A DNA stretch of 64,000 nucleotides from Rhodopirellula halodulae (GTDB lineage Bacteria > Planctomycetota > Planctomycetia > Pirellulales > Pirellulaceae). The notes below the pieces were generated by a model that made no database searches, was not told the origin of the DNA, and saw only the letters and a list, made by a program, of their open reading frames with translations. Made by a program: the position numbers and the translations under genes. Position 1 is the stretch's first letter. Every line of letters starts with the position of its first letter. Of the stretch, positions 9,891 to 16,425 are shown piece by piece. Location of the stretch: assembly GCF_020966775.1 (NCBI RefSeq), contig NZ_JAJKFV010000002.1, forward strand, positions 186,001 to 250,000. Reading direction: 5' to 3'.

Positions 9891-11258
9891 ATGCTTTCTC
9901 GCAACGAATCCACTTTTTCCCAACGTCGCGAATCTCAAACCGCGACGACGACCGGTGAAGCCTCTCGCCGGCGGTTCATGGGCACCGGAGCCGCACTCGC
10001 CGCGGGCATCGCCTCGACCACCGGTCGCCCCGTCCGCGGTGCGGAACCCGCGGAAAGCTCATCCAGCTCGGCATCCAAACATCTGCGTTTGGCTTTGGTC
10101 GGTGCCGGGGGACGCGGGACGGGAGCTATCAATGATTCGTTGACCATCAACGACAACGTTTCCTTGGTCGCGGTCGCTGACCTGGAAGGCGAAAAGATTG
10201 GAAAGATCTGCGAATCTTTGAGCAAACGTCATGGTGACAAAGTCGCCGTGGATTCCAGCAAAATGCATGGCGGAATCGATGCCTACAAACGGGTGCTCGA
10301 TGATCCGGAAGTTGACATCGTTCTGTTTGCCACACCGCCTGGTTTTCGACCCCGCACGGTTCTGGACGCGGTGGATGCTGGCAAGCATGTCTTCGCCGAA
10401 AAACCAACGTGCGTGGACCCGGCGGGATATCAATTGTGCGTGACCGCGGATGAAAAGGCGAAAGCCAATGGCACCTCCATCGTCACCGGAACTCAATATC
10501 GACGACAAGAAAACTATGTTGAAGCAATCAAACGTATTCACGACGGTGCGATTGGCGACATCATTTCCGCGACCGCTCGTTATTGCAGCAACGGGATTTG
10601 GAACAAGACTCGAAAAGAGGGCATGAGCGACACCGAGTATCAGATTTACAACTGGATGCACTTCATTTGGTTGTCCGGTGACCAGATTGCCGAGCAAGCC
10701 GTTCACAACATTGATGCCATCAACTGGATCATGGGTGGCCCACCCGAGTCAGCCTACGGGAGCGGTGGCCGGTTCACTCGCCCCGAAGGCAGCGAAATGT
10801 GGGACAGCATGTCCATCGATTACATCTATCCGGGAAACCGTTTGGTCTCATTCATGTGTCGCCAAATCCCCAACTCGCAGAGCGATAACTCCAATGTGAT
10901 CTACGGATCCAAAGGCATCTGCACGATCTACGGGATCAACCGAGGTGCCATGATCCACGACCGTGACGGCAACGAAGTGTGGTCGATGGAAGGCGACTTG
11001 GGGGCGGCTTACAAACAAGAGCACAAGGATTTGGTCGACAGCGTTCGTGCCGGCAAGCCGATTGTCGAGTTCAAAGAAACCGCTGACAGTTCGCTGACCG
11101 CTGTGCTCGGTCGACTGGCCGCCTACACCGGCAAACAAGTCAGCTGGGACTTCGTCGCCAACGAATCCAAGCTTGATCTGTTCCCCGAGAACCTGGATAT
11201 GCAGGCATCGCTTCCCGAACCCGCTTTCGCGATCCCCGGCAAGACGAAGTTGGTCTGA
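9891..11258 (+). CDS. Tat-exported Gfo/Idh/MocA-family oxidoreductase
   Basis: A 455-residue NAD(P)-dependent sugar or polyol dehydrogenase-like protein. The N-terminus has a twin-arginine signal (SRRRFMGTGAALAAGIAS, residues about 22-40), so it is exported folded, as is typical of the many planctomycete Gfo/Idh proteins. The mature part starts with the Rossmann segment LRLALVGAGGRGTG. It continues with the family's FAEKPTCVDPAGY element (the conserved EKP lysine) and a C-terminal half rich in aromatics (YNWMHFIWLSGDQIAEQAVHNIDAINW) containing the probable catalytic His in the E-x2-H-x2-D/N region. Start ATG at 9891 has AGGAG 9 bases upstream. Substrate cannot be deduced; exported members may act on glycans or bind cofactor for other roles. 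Confidence 0.9.
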   Translation: MLSRNESTFSQRRESQTATTTGEASRRRFMGTGAALAAGIASTTGRPVRGAEPAESSSSSASKHLRLALVGAGGRGTGAINDSLTINDNVSLVAVADLEGEKIGKICESLSKRHGDKVAVDSSKMHGGIDAYKRVLDDPEVDIVLFATPPGFRPRTVLDAVDAGKHVFAEKPTCVDPAGYQLCVTADEKAKANGTSIVTGTQYRRQENYVEAIKRIHDGAIGDIISATARYCSNGIWNKTRKEGMSDTEYQIYNWMHFIWLSGDQIAEQAVHNIDAINWIMGGPPESAYGSGGRFTRPEGSEMWDSMSIDYIYPGNRLVSFMCRQIPNSQSDNSNVIYGSKGICTIYGINRGAMIHDRDGNEVWSMEGDLGAAYKQEHKDLVDSVRAGKPIVEFKETADSSLTAVLGRLAAYTGKQVSWDFVANESKLDLFPENLDMQASLPEPAFAIPGKTKLV

Positions 11259-11582
11259 TCTCAAGTGTCACAAGCTTCCAGTCTGTGATTGATGTCATAC
11301 GCAGCAGGTCCCTCGCGGGCGCTACCGATGTGGTGCTTGCTGCGTTTTCGAGTGGTGGCAAACGCCCGCTGGATTCAACGTGACAGGCGGTTTGTTTTAT
11401 CTGTCATCTAAGTCTGGGTTTCCGAGCCGATCGCGACACCCATTTTGTGCAGCGGCTGAATCACAAAGCGTCGCCGCATCGATTCAAGGCAAAATCGTTT
11501 TGCCTGTTCCCCTTTGGCCTTCGCCTCGCTTGCCCCTATCTGGCAAGTGCTCAACGGTCGTGCCAACCATTGTCGAATCTAA
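11259..11582. other. 324-base intergenic region before the GH97 gene
   Basis: Besides the inverted repeat at 11299-11345 I see no RNA gene and no convincing coding sequence. A frame open at 11380-11586 encodes only low-conservation Ser/Pro-rich sequence and overlaps the next gene's start, so it is left out. From about 11400 onward the sequence looks less GC-rich than the left neighbour. Confidence 0.35.
11299..11345 (+). terminator. Terminator candidate after the Gfo/Idh gene
   Basis: ACGCAGCA at 11299-11306 is perfectly complementary to TGCTGCGT at 11338-11345, with a 31-base loop, and the right arm is followed directly by TTTTCG. It begins 41 bases after the stop codon. The long loop weakens the call. 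Confidence 0.4.
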
Positions 11583-13442
11583 ATGATGATCTCAATGCCA
11601 AAGCTGGTTTCCTTTTCAATTGCATGTTGGTTGTTCCTTTCCATATCGAACTGCAACTGGGCAGCGGAAGAGACAACGATCGTGTCTCCATCCGGAGATC
11701 ATTCGATTCAGTTTTCGCTTCTTGATGGGGTGCCGCATTACAGCGTCGCGTTTCGGAACGTCCCCATTCTTGAGAATTCAGAGCTCTCTCTGGTTCTAGA
11801 TGGAGGCGAACTCGGTGATCGGTTCGTTGTCGAGAGCAAGCAGGCCGATTCGGCGAACGAGAGTTGGGTTCCCGTGATCGGTTCGAGAGCTTCCTACCCT
11901 GATGCCTACAACGAATGTGTCATTCAGCTTCGTGGGGGAAATCAGAAGGCACTTCGACTTGAGCTAACCTTCCGTGCATACGATGAAGGGGTGGCGTTCC
12001 GCTACACGATTCCTCCGCAGGAAGGGATTGATGAGTTGGAGCTGAAATCAGAAGACACACACTTTCAGTTCACCGACGATCACTTTGTTTACTGGGATGA
12101 TTATCCGCAAGCACGGTATTCGAAGCTGCGAATCTCTGAGATGCCGGGCCGTTCGATCCGCCCGCTGCTGGTCGAAGCCGGATCGCATTTCGTGGCAATC
12201 GCAGAAGCTGGAAGCATTGGGCACTACGCTCCCATGATGCTGAATCGATCCGGTAAGAATCAATTGGTCACGCGGTTTCGAAGCGGGACTGTGTCAGCAA
12301 GCAAGTCACTGACGACTCCTTGGCGAGTGATCATGGTGGCGGAACAACCTGGGACATTAGTTGAAAATCACTATTTGCTTCAGAACCTGTCGCCGCCGTC
12401 CAAGCTGAATGACACATCATGGATCCAACCTGGAAAGGTCTGGCGAAGCAGCCTGACGACGAAGGGTGCCAAAGCGATCATCGACTACGCCGCCGCGAAC
12501 AACTACCAATATGTGCACTATGACGCGGGCTGGTATGGCCCCGAACGCGATGCGAATTCGAACCCACTGACGGTCATCGATTCGATCGACATGCAGGAGA
12601 CGATTCGTTATGCGAATGAGCACGGTATCGGATTGATCTGCTACATCAACAAAATTGCCATGTCACGATACGACCTGGACAAAACATTTCAGACGTATCA
12701 GCAATGGGGCATTCGCGGGGTCAAGATGGGATTTGTTGACTGGACGAGCCAGTCGGACATGGAATTCTTGTACGCTTCCATCGAGAAAGCCGCGAAGTAC
12801 AAACTTATCGTTGATATTCATGACAACTTTCGGTTGACCGGGATCGAACGCACCTACCCACATCTGTTGACCGTCGAAGGAATCCTTGGGAATGAGGAAT
12901 TGCCAGAGAAAGGGAATCCGCCAAAGAATGTTCTGACCACATCGTTTGCTCGCATGATCGCAGGGGCTGGCGACTACACGCCCTGTTATTTGAATGGCCG
13001 TGTCGTCAGCCGTTCGTTTCAGCTTGCTTTGGGGGTCGTGTTCTACAGTCCGCTGCAATACCTGCATTGGTACGACCAAGCCGATCGATATCCAGAGAAT
13101 CGTTATCCTGAACTTGAATTCTGGAAGGAGATGCCAACGACTTGGGATAACTCGAAGGTGGTCCACGGTTCCATCGGGAGCTACATCACGATTGCCAGGC
13201 GGAAAGGCGATCGGTGGTTCGTGGGAACGATTGTCGACGAAGCCCGAAGTCTGGACATCCCGCTCGATTTCTTGGGCCCGGGAGTGTTCGACGCCAAAAT
13301 CTACGCGGAAGATCCAGACGACAAAAAGCAGGTGGTCATCCAGTCACGCCAGGTCACCGCGAGCAGCAAGTTGAAAGTGACCATGAGCTCTGGAAGCGGA
13401 TGCGCGATCATGATCTCGCCGATGCTGAACTTAACCGAATGA
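11583..13442 (+). CDS. Glycoside hydrolase family 97 (exported alpha-glucosidase/galactosidase type)
   Basis: A 619-residue protein with a signal peptide (hydrophobic SFSIACWLFLSIS, cleavage near NWAAE), acting outside the cytoplasm on alpha-linked sugars. The N-terminal beta-sandwich (about 30-270) carries the family stretch LRLELTFRAYDEGVAFRY. The TIM barrel (about 285-540) shows YQYVHYDAGWYGP (307-320), GIRGVKMGFVDWTSQ (377-390) with Asp386, the likely retaining-type nucleophile position, and the signature TGIERTYPHLLTVEGILGNE (419-438), then ARMIAGAGDYTPC. The C-terminal beta domain ends at 619. GH97 includes inverting alpha-glucosidases and retaining alpha-galactosidases; the Asp in KMGFVD favours the retaining type, but this is inference. 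Base composition looks lower in GC than neighbouring housekeeping genes, and no polysaccharide-utilisation partners adjoin it. Confidence 0.9.
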   Translation: MMISMPKLVSFSIACWLFLSISNCNWAAEETTIVSPSGDHSIQFSLLDGVPHYSVAFRNVPILENSELSLVLDGGELGDRFVVESKQADSANESWVPVIGSRASYPDAYNECVIQLRGGNQKALRLELTFRAYDEGVAFRYTIPPQEGIDELELKSEDTHFQFTDDHFVYWDDYPQARYSKLRISEMPGRSIRPLLVEAGSHFVAIAEAGSIGHYAPMMLNRSGKNQLVTRFRSGTVSASKSLTTPWRVIMVAEQPGTLVENHYLLQNLSPPSKLNDTSWIQPGKVWRSSLTTKGAKAIIDYAAANNYQYVHYDAGWYGPERDANSNPLTVIDSIDMQETIRYANEHGIGLICYINKIAMSRYDLDKTFQTYQQWGIRGVKMGFVDWTSQSDMEFLYASIEKAAKYKLIVDIHDNFRLTGIERTYPHLLTVEGILGNEELPEKGNPPKNVLTTSFARMIAGAGDYTPCYLNGRVVSRSFQLALGVVFYSPLQYLHWYDQADRYPENRYPELEFWKEMPTTWDNSKVVHGSIGSYITIARRKGDRWFVGTIVDEARSLDIPLDFLGPGVFDAKIYAEDPDDKKQVVIQSRQVTASSKLKVTMSSGSGCAIMISPMLNLTE

Positions 13443-13526
13443 TCTTTGGAACCACGTTGGTATTGAAGTCAGCCGCATCAGCAGAAAGTGGTTCAACACT
13501 TATCCGCCTCATCATCTCCCACTGAT

Positions 13527-13706
13527 TCAAGAGTGAGTGATCGACGTCAGTTGCTCAGACAGTAGCAACAGCTACTGTCGGGCTAGCCACGGGCCTTCAT
13601 ACCGGTTGCCGAGATTGTCTGCGTATCCGCCCGGTTCAATGCACATCATGTCATCCCATTGATTCGTCTTGCGGCGAAAATATCGCTCTGAGGCGATTTG
13701 TTTCAT
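13527..13706 (-). pseudogene. N-terminal remnant of a large protein family beginning with a GGYADxLGNRYEG motif
   Basis: Reading the minus strand from ATG at 13706 gives 44 residues containing GGYADNLGNRYEGPW, then an in-frame TAG at 13572-13574. The same frame continues with LLLLSEQLTSITHS before a TGA at 13527. Read through the TAG, the sequence gives the smooth string WLARQ-LLLLSEQLTSIT. I recall this N-terminal pattern (G-G-x-A-D-x-x-G-N-R-Y-E-G-x-W, then a hydrophobic helix and a TS-x-T strand) from large uncharacterised bacterial proteins, some near defence genes, but cannot confirm it here. Only the first about 60 residues remain, with a nonsense codon and loss of everything downstream, so I call it a decayed fragment. 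It lies tail-to-tail with GH97. Confidence 0.5.
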
Positions 13707-13786
13707 GGGCCTGGCACTGGGTAGGGCCGTGAACCAGAGAAAATTCCGGCAGACACTTGCCAGACATACGAGGAAACTTATATTTA

Positions 13787-13795
13787 TGTTATAAT
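13787..13795 (+). promoter_or_regulatory. Extended -10 promoter for the XRE/GNAT genes
   Basis: TGTTATAAT matches the extended -10 consensus TGnTATAAT perfectly within an AT-rich patch (13778-13796). No good -35 is seen at the usual spacing, as is common for extended -10 promoters. Transcription would begin near 13802, giving a leader of about 155 bases before the XRE gene. Confidence 0.55.
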
Positions 13796-13801
13796 TGGTC
13801 G

Positions 13802-13942
13802 ATGGTTTATTTGCAACTCATTGAAATTCCAGCACAGTGCGAAACGCTAACTGGCTCGTCTGCTGTCCGTGATGCAGATGCGATTGAACGTCGTGCTGGA
13901 GCGGATGCACATTCGCCACGACAACCCGTTTGGATTGCCTGA
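13802..13942 (+). other. Short reading frame in the leader of the XRE gene, possibly a broken gene
   Basis: ATG at 13802 opens a 46-codon frame (MVYLQLIEIPAQCET...). In a different frame, 13872-13961 encodes a 29-residue stretch (ending HIRHDNPFGLPEVETTS) that terminates in an ATGA overlap with the XRE start. The first half of one frame and the second half of the other both look protein-like, suggesting one small gene with a frameshift near 13870. This is weak; it could equally be non-coding leader. Confidence 0.25.
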
Positions 13943-13957
13943 AGTGGAGACGACATC

Positions 13958-14659
13958 ATGAGCACAACTGAAACTCCCGGCGCACCCCTCGAAAACACGA
14001 ACACTTCTTTGATGCGGATGATCCTTTCGCTGCACGGGACCCAGCAGCAAGCGTTCATTGCTGCGCTCACTGAATGCAGCGATCAGCTTCGGGCCAATTC
14101 GGAACGACTGATGGCGATCATTGACGACCCCAAGTCTCTGCCCGGTGACAAGGGCCGGGCATGGCACACTCTGTTGGATCAGTTTCGTTTGTTGCCCGAC
14201 ACCGAGGGCCGCTATGGCATGGACCTTGCGCAGTCCGAAGCAGGGGCCGCAGAGAAGGTCCCGGCGCTGAAAGCCGAAGTTGAGAAGATGGATTCACAAG
14301 AGGCTCAGTTCGCTGATCGCCTTCGAGAGATCATGAAGGCCAAGCACATCACTCAGAAACAACTTGCCGAACGTATCGAATGCACCCAGCCAGCGATCTC
14401 TCAGATGCTGAATCGCAAGTGCCGTCCGCAGCGCGCGACGCTTGAGAAGATTGCAGTCGCGTTGCAGGTTGATCTACGCGAATTGTGGCCGGACATTGAA
14501 GTCATTGATTACCTAGATTCCGTTGTCGAGTTCGGTCGCGATGGACAAGCGATGAGCGACGCAATGGCGAACGCTTTGCATGATGACTCGCAGCCTCAAT
14601 CGGCCAGTCGTGGTAAACGCTTGCCTTCATGGAAGGAAGCAAAGCAAAACGGTGAATGA
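13958..14659 (+). CDS. XRE-family helix-turn-helix regulator
   Basis: A 233-residue DNA-binding protein. Residues about 118-178 form an XRE/Cro-type HTH: DRLREIMKAKHITQKQLAERI then TQPAISQMLNRK, followed by LEKIAVALQVDLRELW. The N-terminal 115 residues are helical and polar and probably serve in dimerisation or partner binding; the C-terminal 50 are basic and look disordered. It follows the extended -10 promoter and overlaps the acetyltransferase frame, whose GTG (14652) or ATG (14656) lies before its stop. Such a regulator-enzyme pair may be autoregulated, like a toxin-antitoxin operon, but it is larger than typical XRE antitoxins. DNA target unknown. Confidence 0.82.
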   Translation: MSTTETPGAPLENTNTSLMRMILSLHGTQQQAFIAALTECSDQLRANSERLMAIIDDPKSLPGDKGRAWHTLLDQFRLLPDTEGRYGMDLAQSEAGAAEKVPALKAEVEKMDSQEAQFADRLREIMKAKHITQKQLAERIECTQPAISQMLNRKCRPQRATLEKIAVALQVDLRELWPDIEVIDYLDSVVEFGRDGQAMSDAMANALHDDSQPQSASRGKRLPSWKEAKQNGE

Positions 14660-15178
14660 GTTCCAGCTTTATGCCGACGAATTCTGTGAAGCCGACCAAG
14701 TTGACTTGGTCGGCTTCTCTTGGGTTAAACCAAGCACGGGCGATATTGCACGGAGTGGATTCTTGGGCCAGACGCGATGGAGTCCATCGCGAACTATGGC
14801 ACCAAGGTCTGGCTCTTTCGAAACGCGACTGGCCAGGTGGTCGGCTACGGTTCAGTGGGCACGGTTCGATGGCGTTGGCCGTTGCCCGACGGCAGTTACA
14901 CAAGTCTGCTTTACATTCCAATGCTGGGAATTGACCATCGGTTTCAGGGGCAGCCTCCGGACGCGCAGTGGCGATACTCTCGCCAAATGATGAATCATCT
15001 GATTTCAGAAGCACATGGTCTCAATCGCAGACGCGAGAAACCGGCTGAATACTCGCTGCTCTTAGTGGATCAAGCCAACGAAGCAGCAGTGAAGCTTTAT
15101 CAACGCTTTGATTTTGAACTGATTCCTGTTGTGACCCGCGGCCCAGGGCTTCGAGTGATGAAGCATCGGCTTCGGTAA
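14652..15178 (+). pseudogene. GNAT acetyltransferase gene with an apparent frameshift near its start
   Basis: The C-terminal 133 residues (ATG 14777 to stop 15178) are a GNAT acetyltransferase: TKVWLFRNATGQVVGYGSVG, the acetyl-CoA-side strand LLYIPMLGIDHRFQGQ, and a final LLLVDQANEAAVKLYQRFDFE typical of motif B. The expected N-terminus is split between frames. From GTG 14652 one frame reads NEFQLYADEFCEADQVDLVGFSWVK. From 14729 the frame of the main domain continues upstream as TKHGRYCTEWILGPDA before hitting a stop at 14726. Joining them at about 14727-14729 needs a -1 shift (equivalent to one lost base) and restores a continuous GNAT N-terminus. Either a mutation, a sequencing error, or programmed shifting would explain this; translation from ATG 14777 alone would lack the first strand and helix. 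It overlaps the XRE gene. Confidence 0.65.
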
Positions 15179-15199
15179 GCAGGAGTCATCGTGAAGCAG

Positions 15200-15739
15200 C
15201 TATTCGTTGGCCGGGATGTGTCCAGGCAACGACAAATAGCGTTGGATTGCGGTGAGGAGGTTGGCGGTGGCTTCGGTTTGTCGGGACTGGCGGGTGGAGC
15301 TGCGAAGGACGATTCGTTGTGCTTCAAGTTCGCATCCGCGTTGCAGGACGGCGATGAAGAGGATGCCGTCCACCGCGGGTGGAGCGTCGGGGCCGAGGTG
15401 CCCTGTGATGGTGGCTGCGATGGTGGCGTCGGGGGTGCGTTCCAGGACCGAAGTCGCCATCGCGTTGGTGATCGCTTGGCTTTCAGCGGTGTGCTGTTTC
15501 AAGTCGGCTGCGGTGATTCCGAGCCACGCTTGTTTGGTGGTTTCTCGGTAAGTCACTGCACTGCCGCAGAACACTTGGGACGCACCAGGGATGCTTCCGA
15601 TCGCTGCAGCGGCTGCGCCACAGGTGCAGCTTTCTGCCAAGATCAGACGATTTTGGGTTCGCTTCAGCAACGCCACCAATGCCGTCGCAACCTCGCGTGG
15701 GTCATCCACCACAGATGATTCCAAATTTGATGACGTCAT
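15200..15739 (-). CDS. CinA C-terminal domain protein (nicotinamide mononucleotide deamidase-like)
   Basis: A 179-residue stand-alone CinA/PncC domain. By family it deamidates nicotinamide mononucleotide to nicotinate mononucleotide in NAD recycling, in the cytoplasm. The motif AESCTCGAAAAAIGSIPGAS (residues about 35-54) contains the conserved Ser-Cys-T-G-G-like segment, here with A in place of one glycine. FCGSAVTYRETTKQAWLGI, TAESQAITNAMA and a TGHLGPDA loop follow. The usual N-terminal competence domain (MoCF-like) of full-length CinA is absent. The start ATG overlaps the cmk stop by 4 bases (ATGA), making it the last gene of the MoxR-DUF58-transglutaminase-cmk operon. It converges with the GNAT gene, 21 bases apart. 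Confidence 0.88.
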   Translation of the reverse strand: MTSSNLESSVVDDPREVATALVALLKRTQNRLILAESCTCGAAAAAIGSIPGASQVFCGSAVTYRETTKQAWLGITAADLKQHTAESQAITNAMATSVLERTPDATIAATITGHLGPDAPPAVDGILFIAVLQRGCELEAQRIVLRSSTRQSRQTEATANLLTAIQRYLSLPGHIPANE

Positions 15740-16425
15740 GAGGAGGCGTCAGCAGAATCAGAATTCGCCGCGTGAGCGGGCAAACAAGTGCGAACCAAAC
15801 GCAACACCTCTTGGCACACTTCTTCGGGCGTCATCCCATCGGTTTGCACCACGATGGCATCGCTGGCGGCACGCAGACGGCCAACCGGTCGCATGCGGTC
15901 TTCCAAATCACGTTGGTTCTGGGCGGTCAAGATTTCTTCCACCGTCATCACACGTCCGGCGGCGGCCAATTGCTGCTGGCGTCGGCGAGCACGCTCCTCC
16001 GGCGACGCTGTCAAAAAGATTTTGCATTCCGCATCGGGAAAGACTTCCGTCCCTTGGTCTCGGCCTTCCGTGACGATGTCACGTCCGACCGCAATGCGGC
16101 GTTGTTGAGCGCTCATTCGCTCACGGATCGGCGGGGGATCGGCGAGATAACGGATATTCCCCGTCACCTGTGGCGTGCGAATCTCTTCACTGATGTCTTG
16201 ATCATCCAAGTAGATACGATCGTCTTGCCACACCAAGTTGACCGTTCCGGCAAAATCAACCAACTGCTCCACATCGTCCCAGCCCAGACCACGCTGCATC
16301 GCCCCCCATGTCACCGCTCGGTACATCGCCCCGGTGTCTAAAAACTCGAACCCCAATTCACTGGCGACCCGACGAGCGATGCTGCTTTTCCCCGCGCCGG
16401 CGGGACCGTCGATGGTGATGATCAT
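15736..16425 (-). CDS. cmk: Cytidylate kinase
   Basis: Phosphorylates CMP and dCMP to the diphosphates using ATP, in the cytoplasm. The 229-residue length is normal. Key elements are the P-loop GPAGAGKSS (7-15), FLDTGAMYRAVTW with the CMP-contacting Asp/Thr/Arg, the NMP-binding insert (IYLDDQDISEEIRTPQVT), and the RGRD-like arginine segment IVTEGRDQGTEVFPDAECKIFLTA. A lid follows with the arginine cluster EERARRRQQQL. Start ATG overlaps the transglutaminase stop by 4 bases. Its placement inside an operon of membrane and ATPase genes is unusual but probably only reflects translational coupling. Confidence 0.96.
   Translation of the reverse strand: MIITIDGPAGAGKSSIARRVASELGFEFLDTGAMYRAVTWGAMQRGLGWDDVEQLVDFAGTVNLVWQDDRIYLDDQDISEEIRTPQVTGNIRYLADPPPIRERMSAQQRRIAVGRDIVTEGRDQGTEVFPDAECKIFLTASPEERARRRQQQLAAAGRVMTVEEILTAQNQRDLEDRMRPVGRLRAASDAIVVQTDGMTPEEVCQEVLRLVRTCLPAHAANSDSADASS

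Noticed and set aside
11380-11586. 68-codon frame upstream of GH97
   Set aside because: Ser/Pro-rich random-looking sequence ending inside the GH97 start; no ribosome site.
13558-13579. Perfect hairpin GACAGTAGC-AACA-GCTACTGTC as terminator of GH97
   Set aside because: It starts more than 100 bases after the GH97 stop, lacks a T-run, and lies within the remnant reading frame, so the symmetry is more simply coding-derived.
14725-14731. A programmed -1 slippery heptamer at the GNAT frame break
   Set aside because: The local G-TTA-AAC pattern lies in the wrong frame to join the two GNAT halves, so a mutation or sequence error is more likely than a standard slippery site.
14656-14934. The frame starting at the ATGA overlap after the XRE gene as the GNAT product
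   Set aside because: Its sequence (MSSSFMPTNS...) lacks GNAT character; the N-terminal-like sequence is in the GTG 14652 frame and the core in the 14777 frame.
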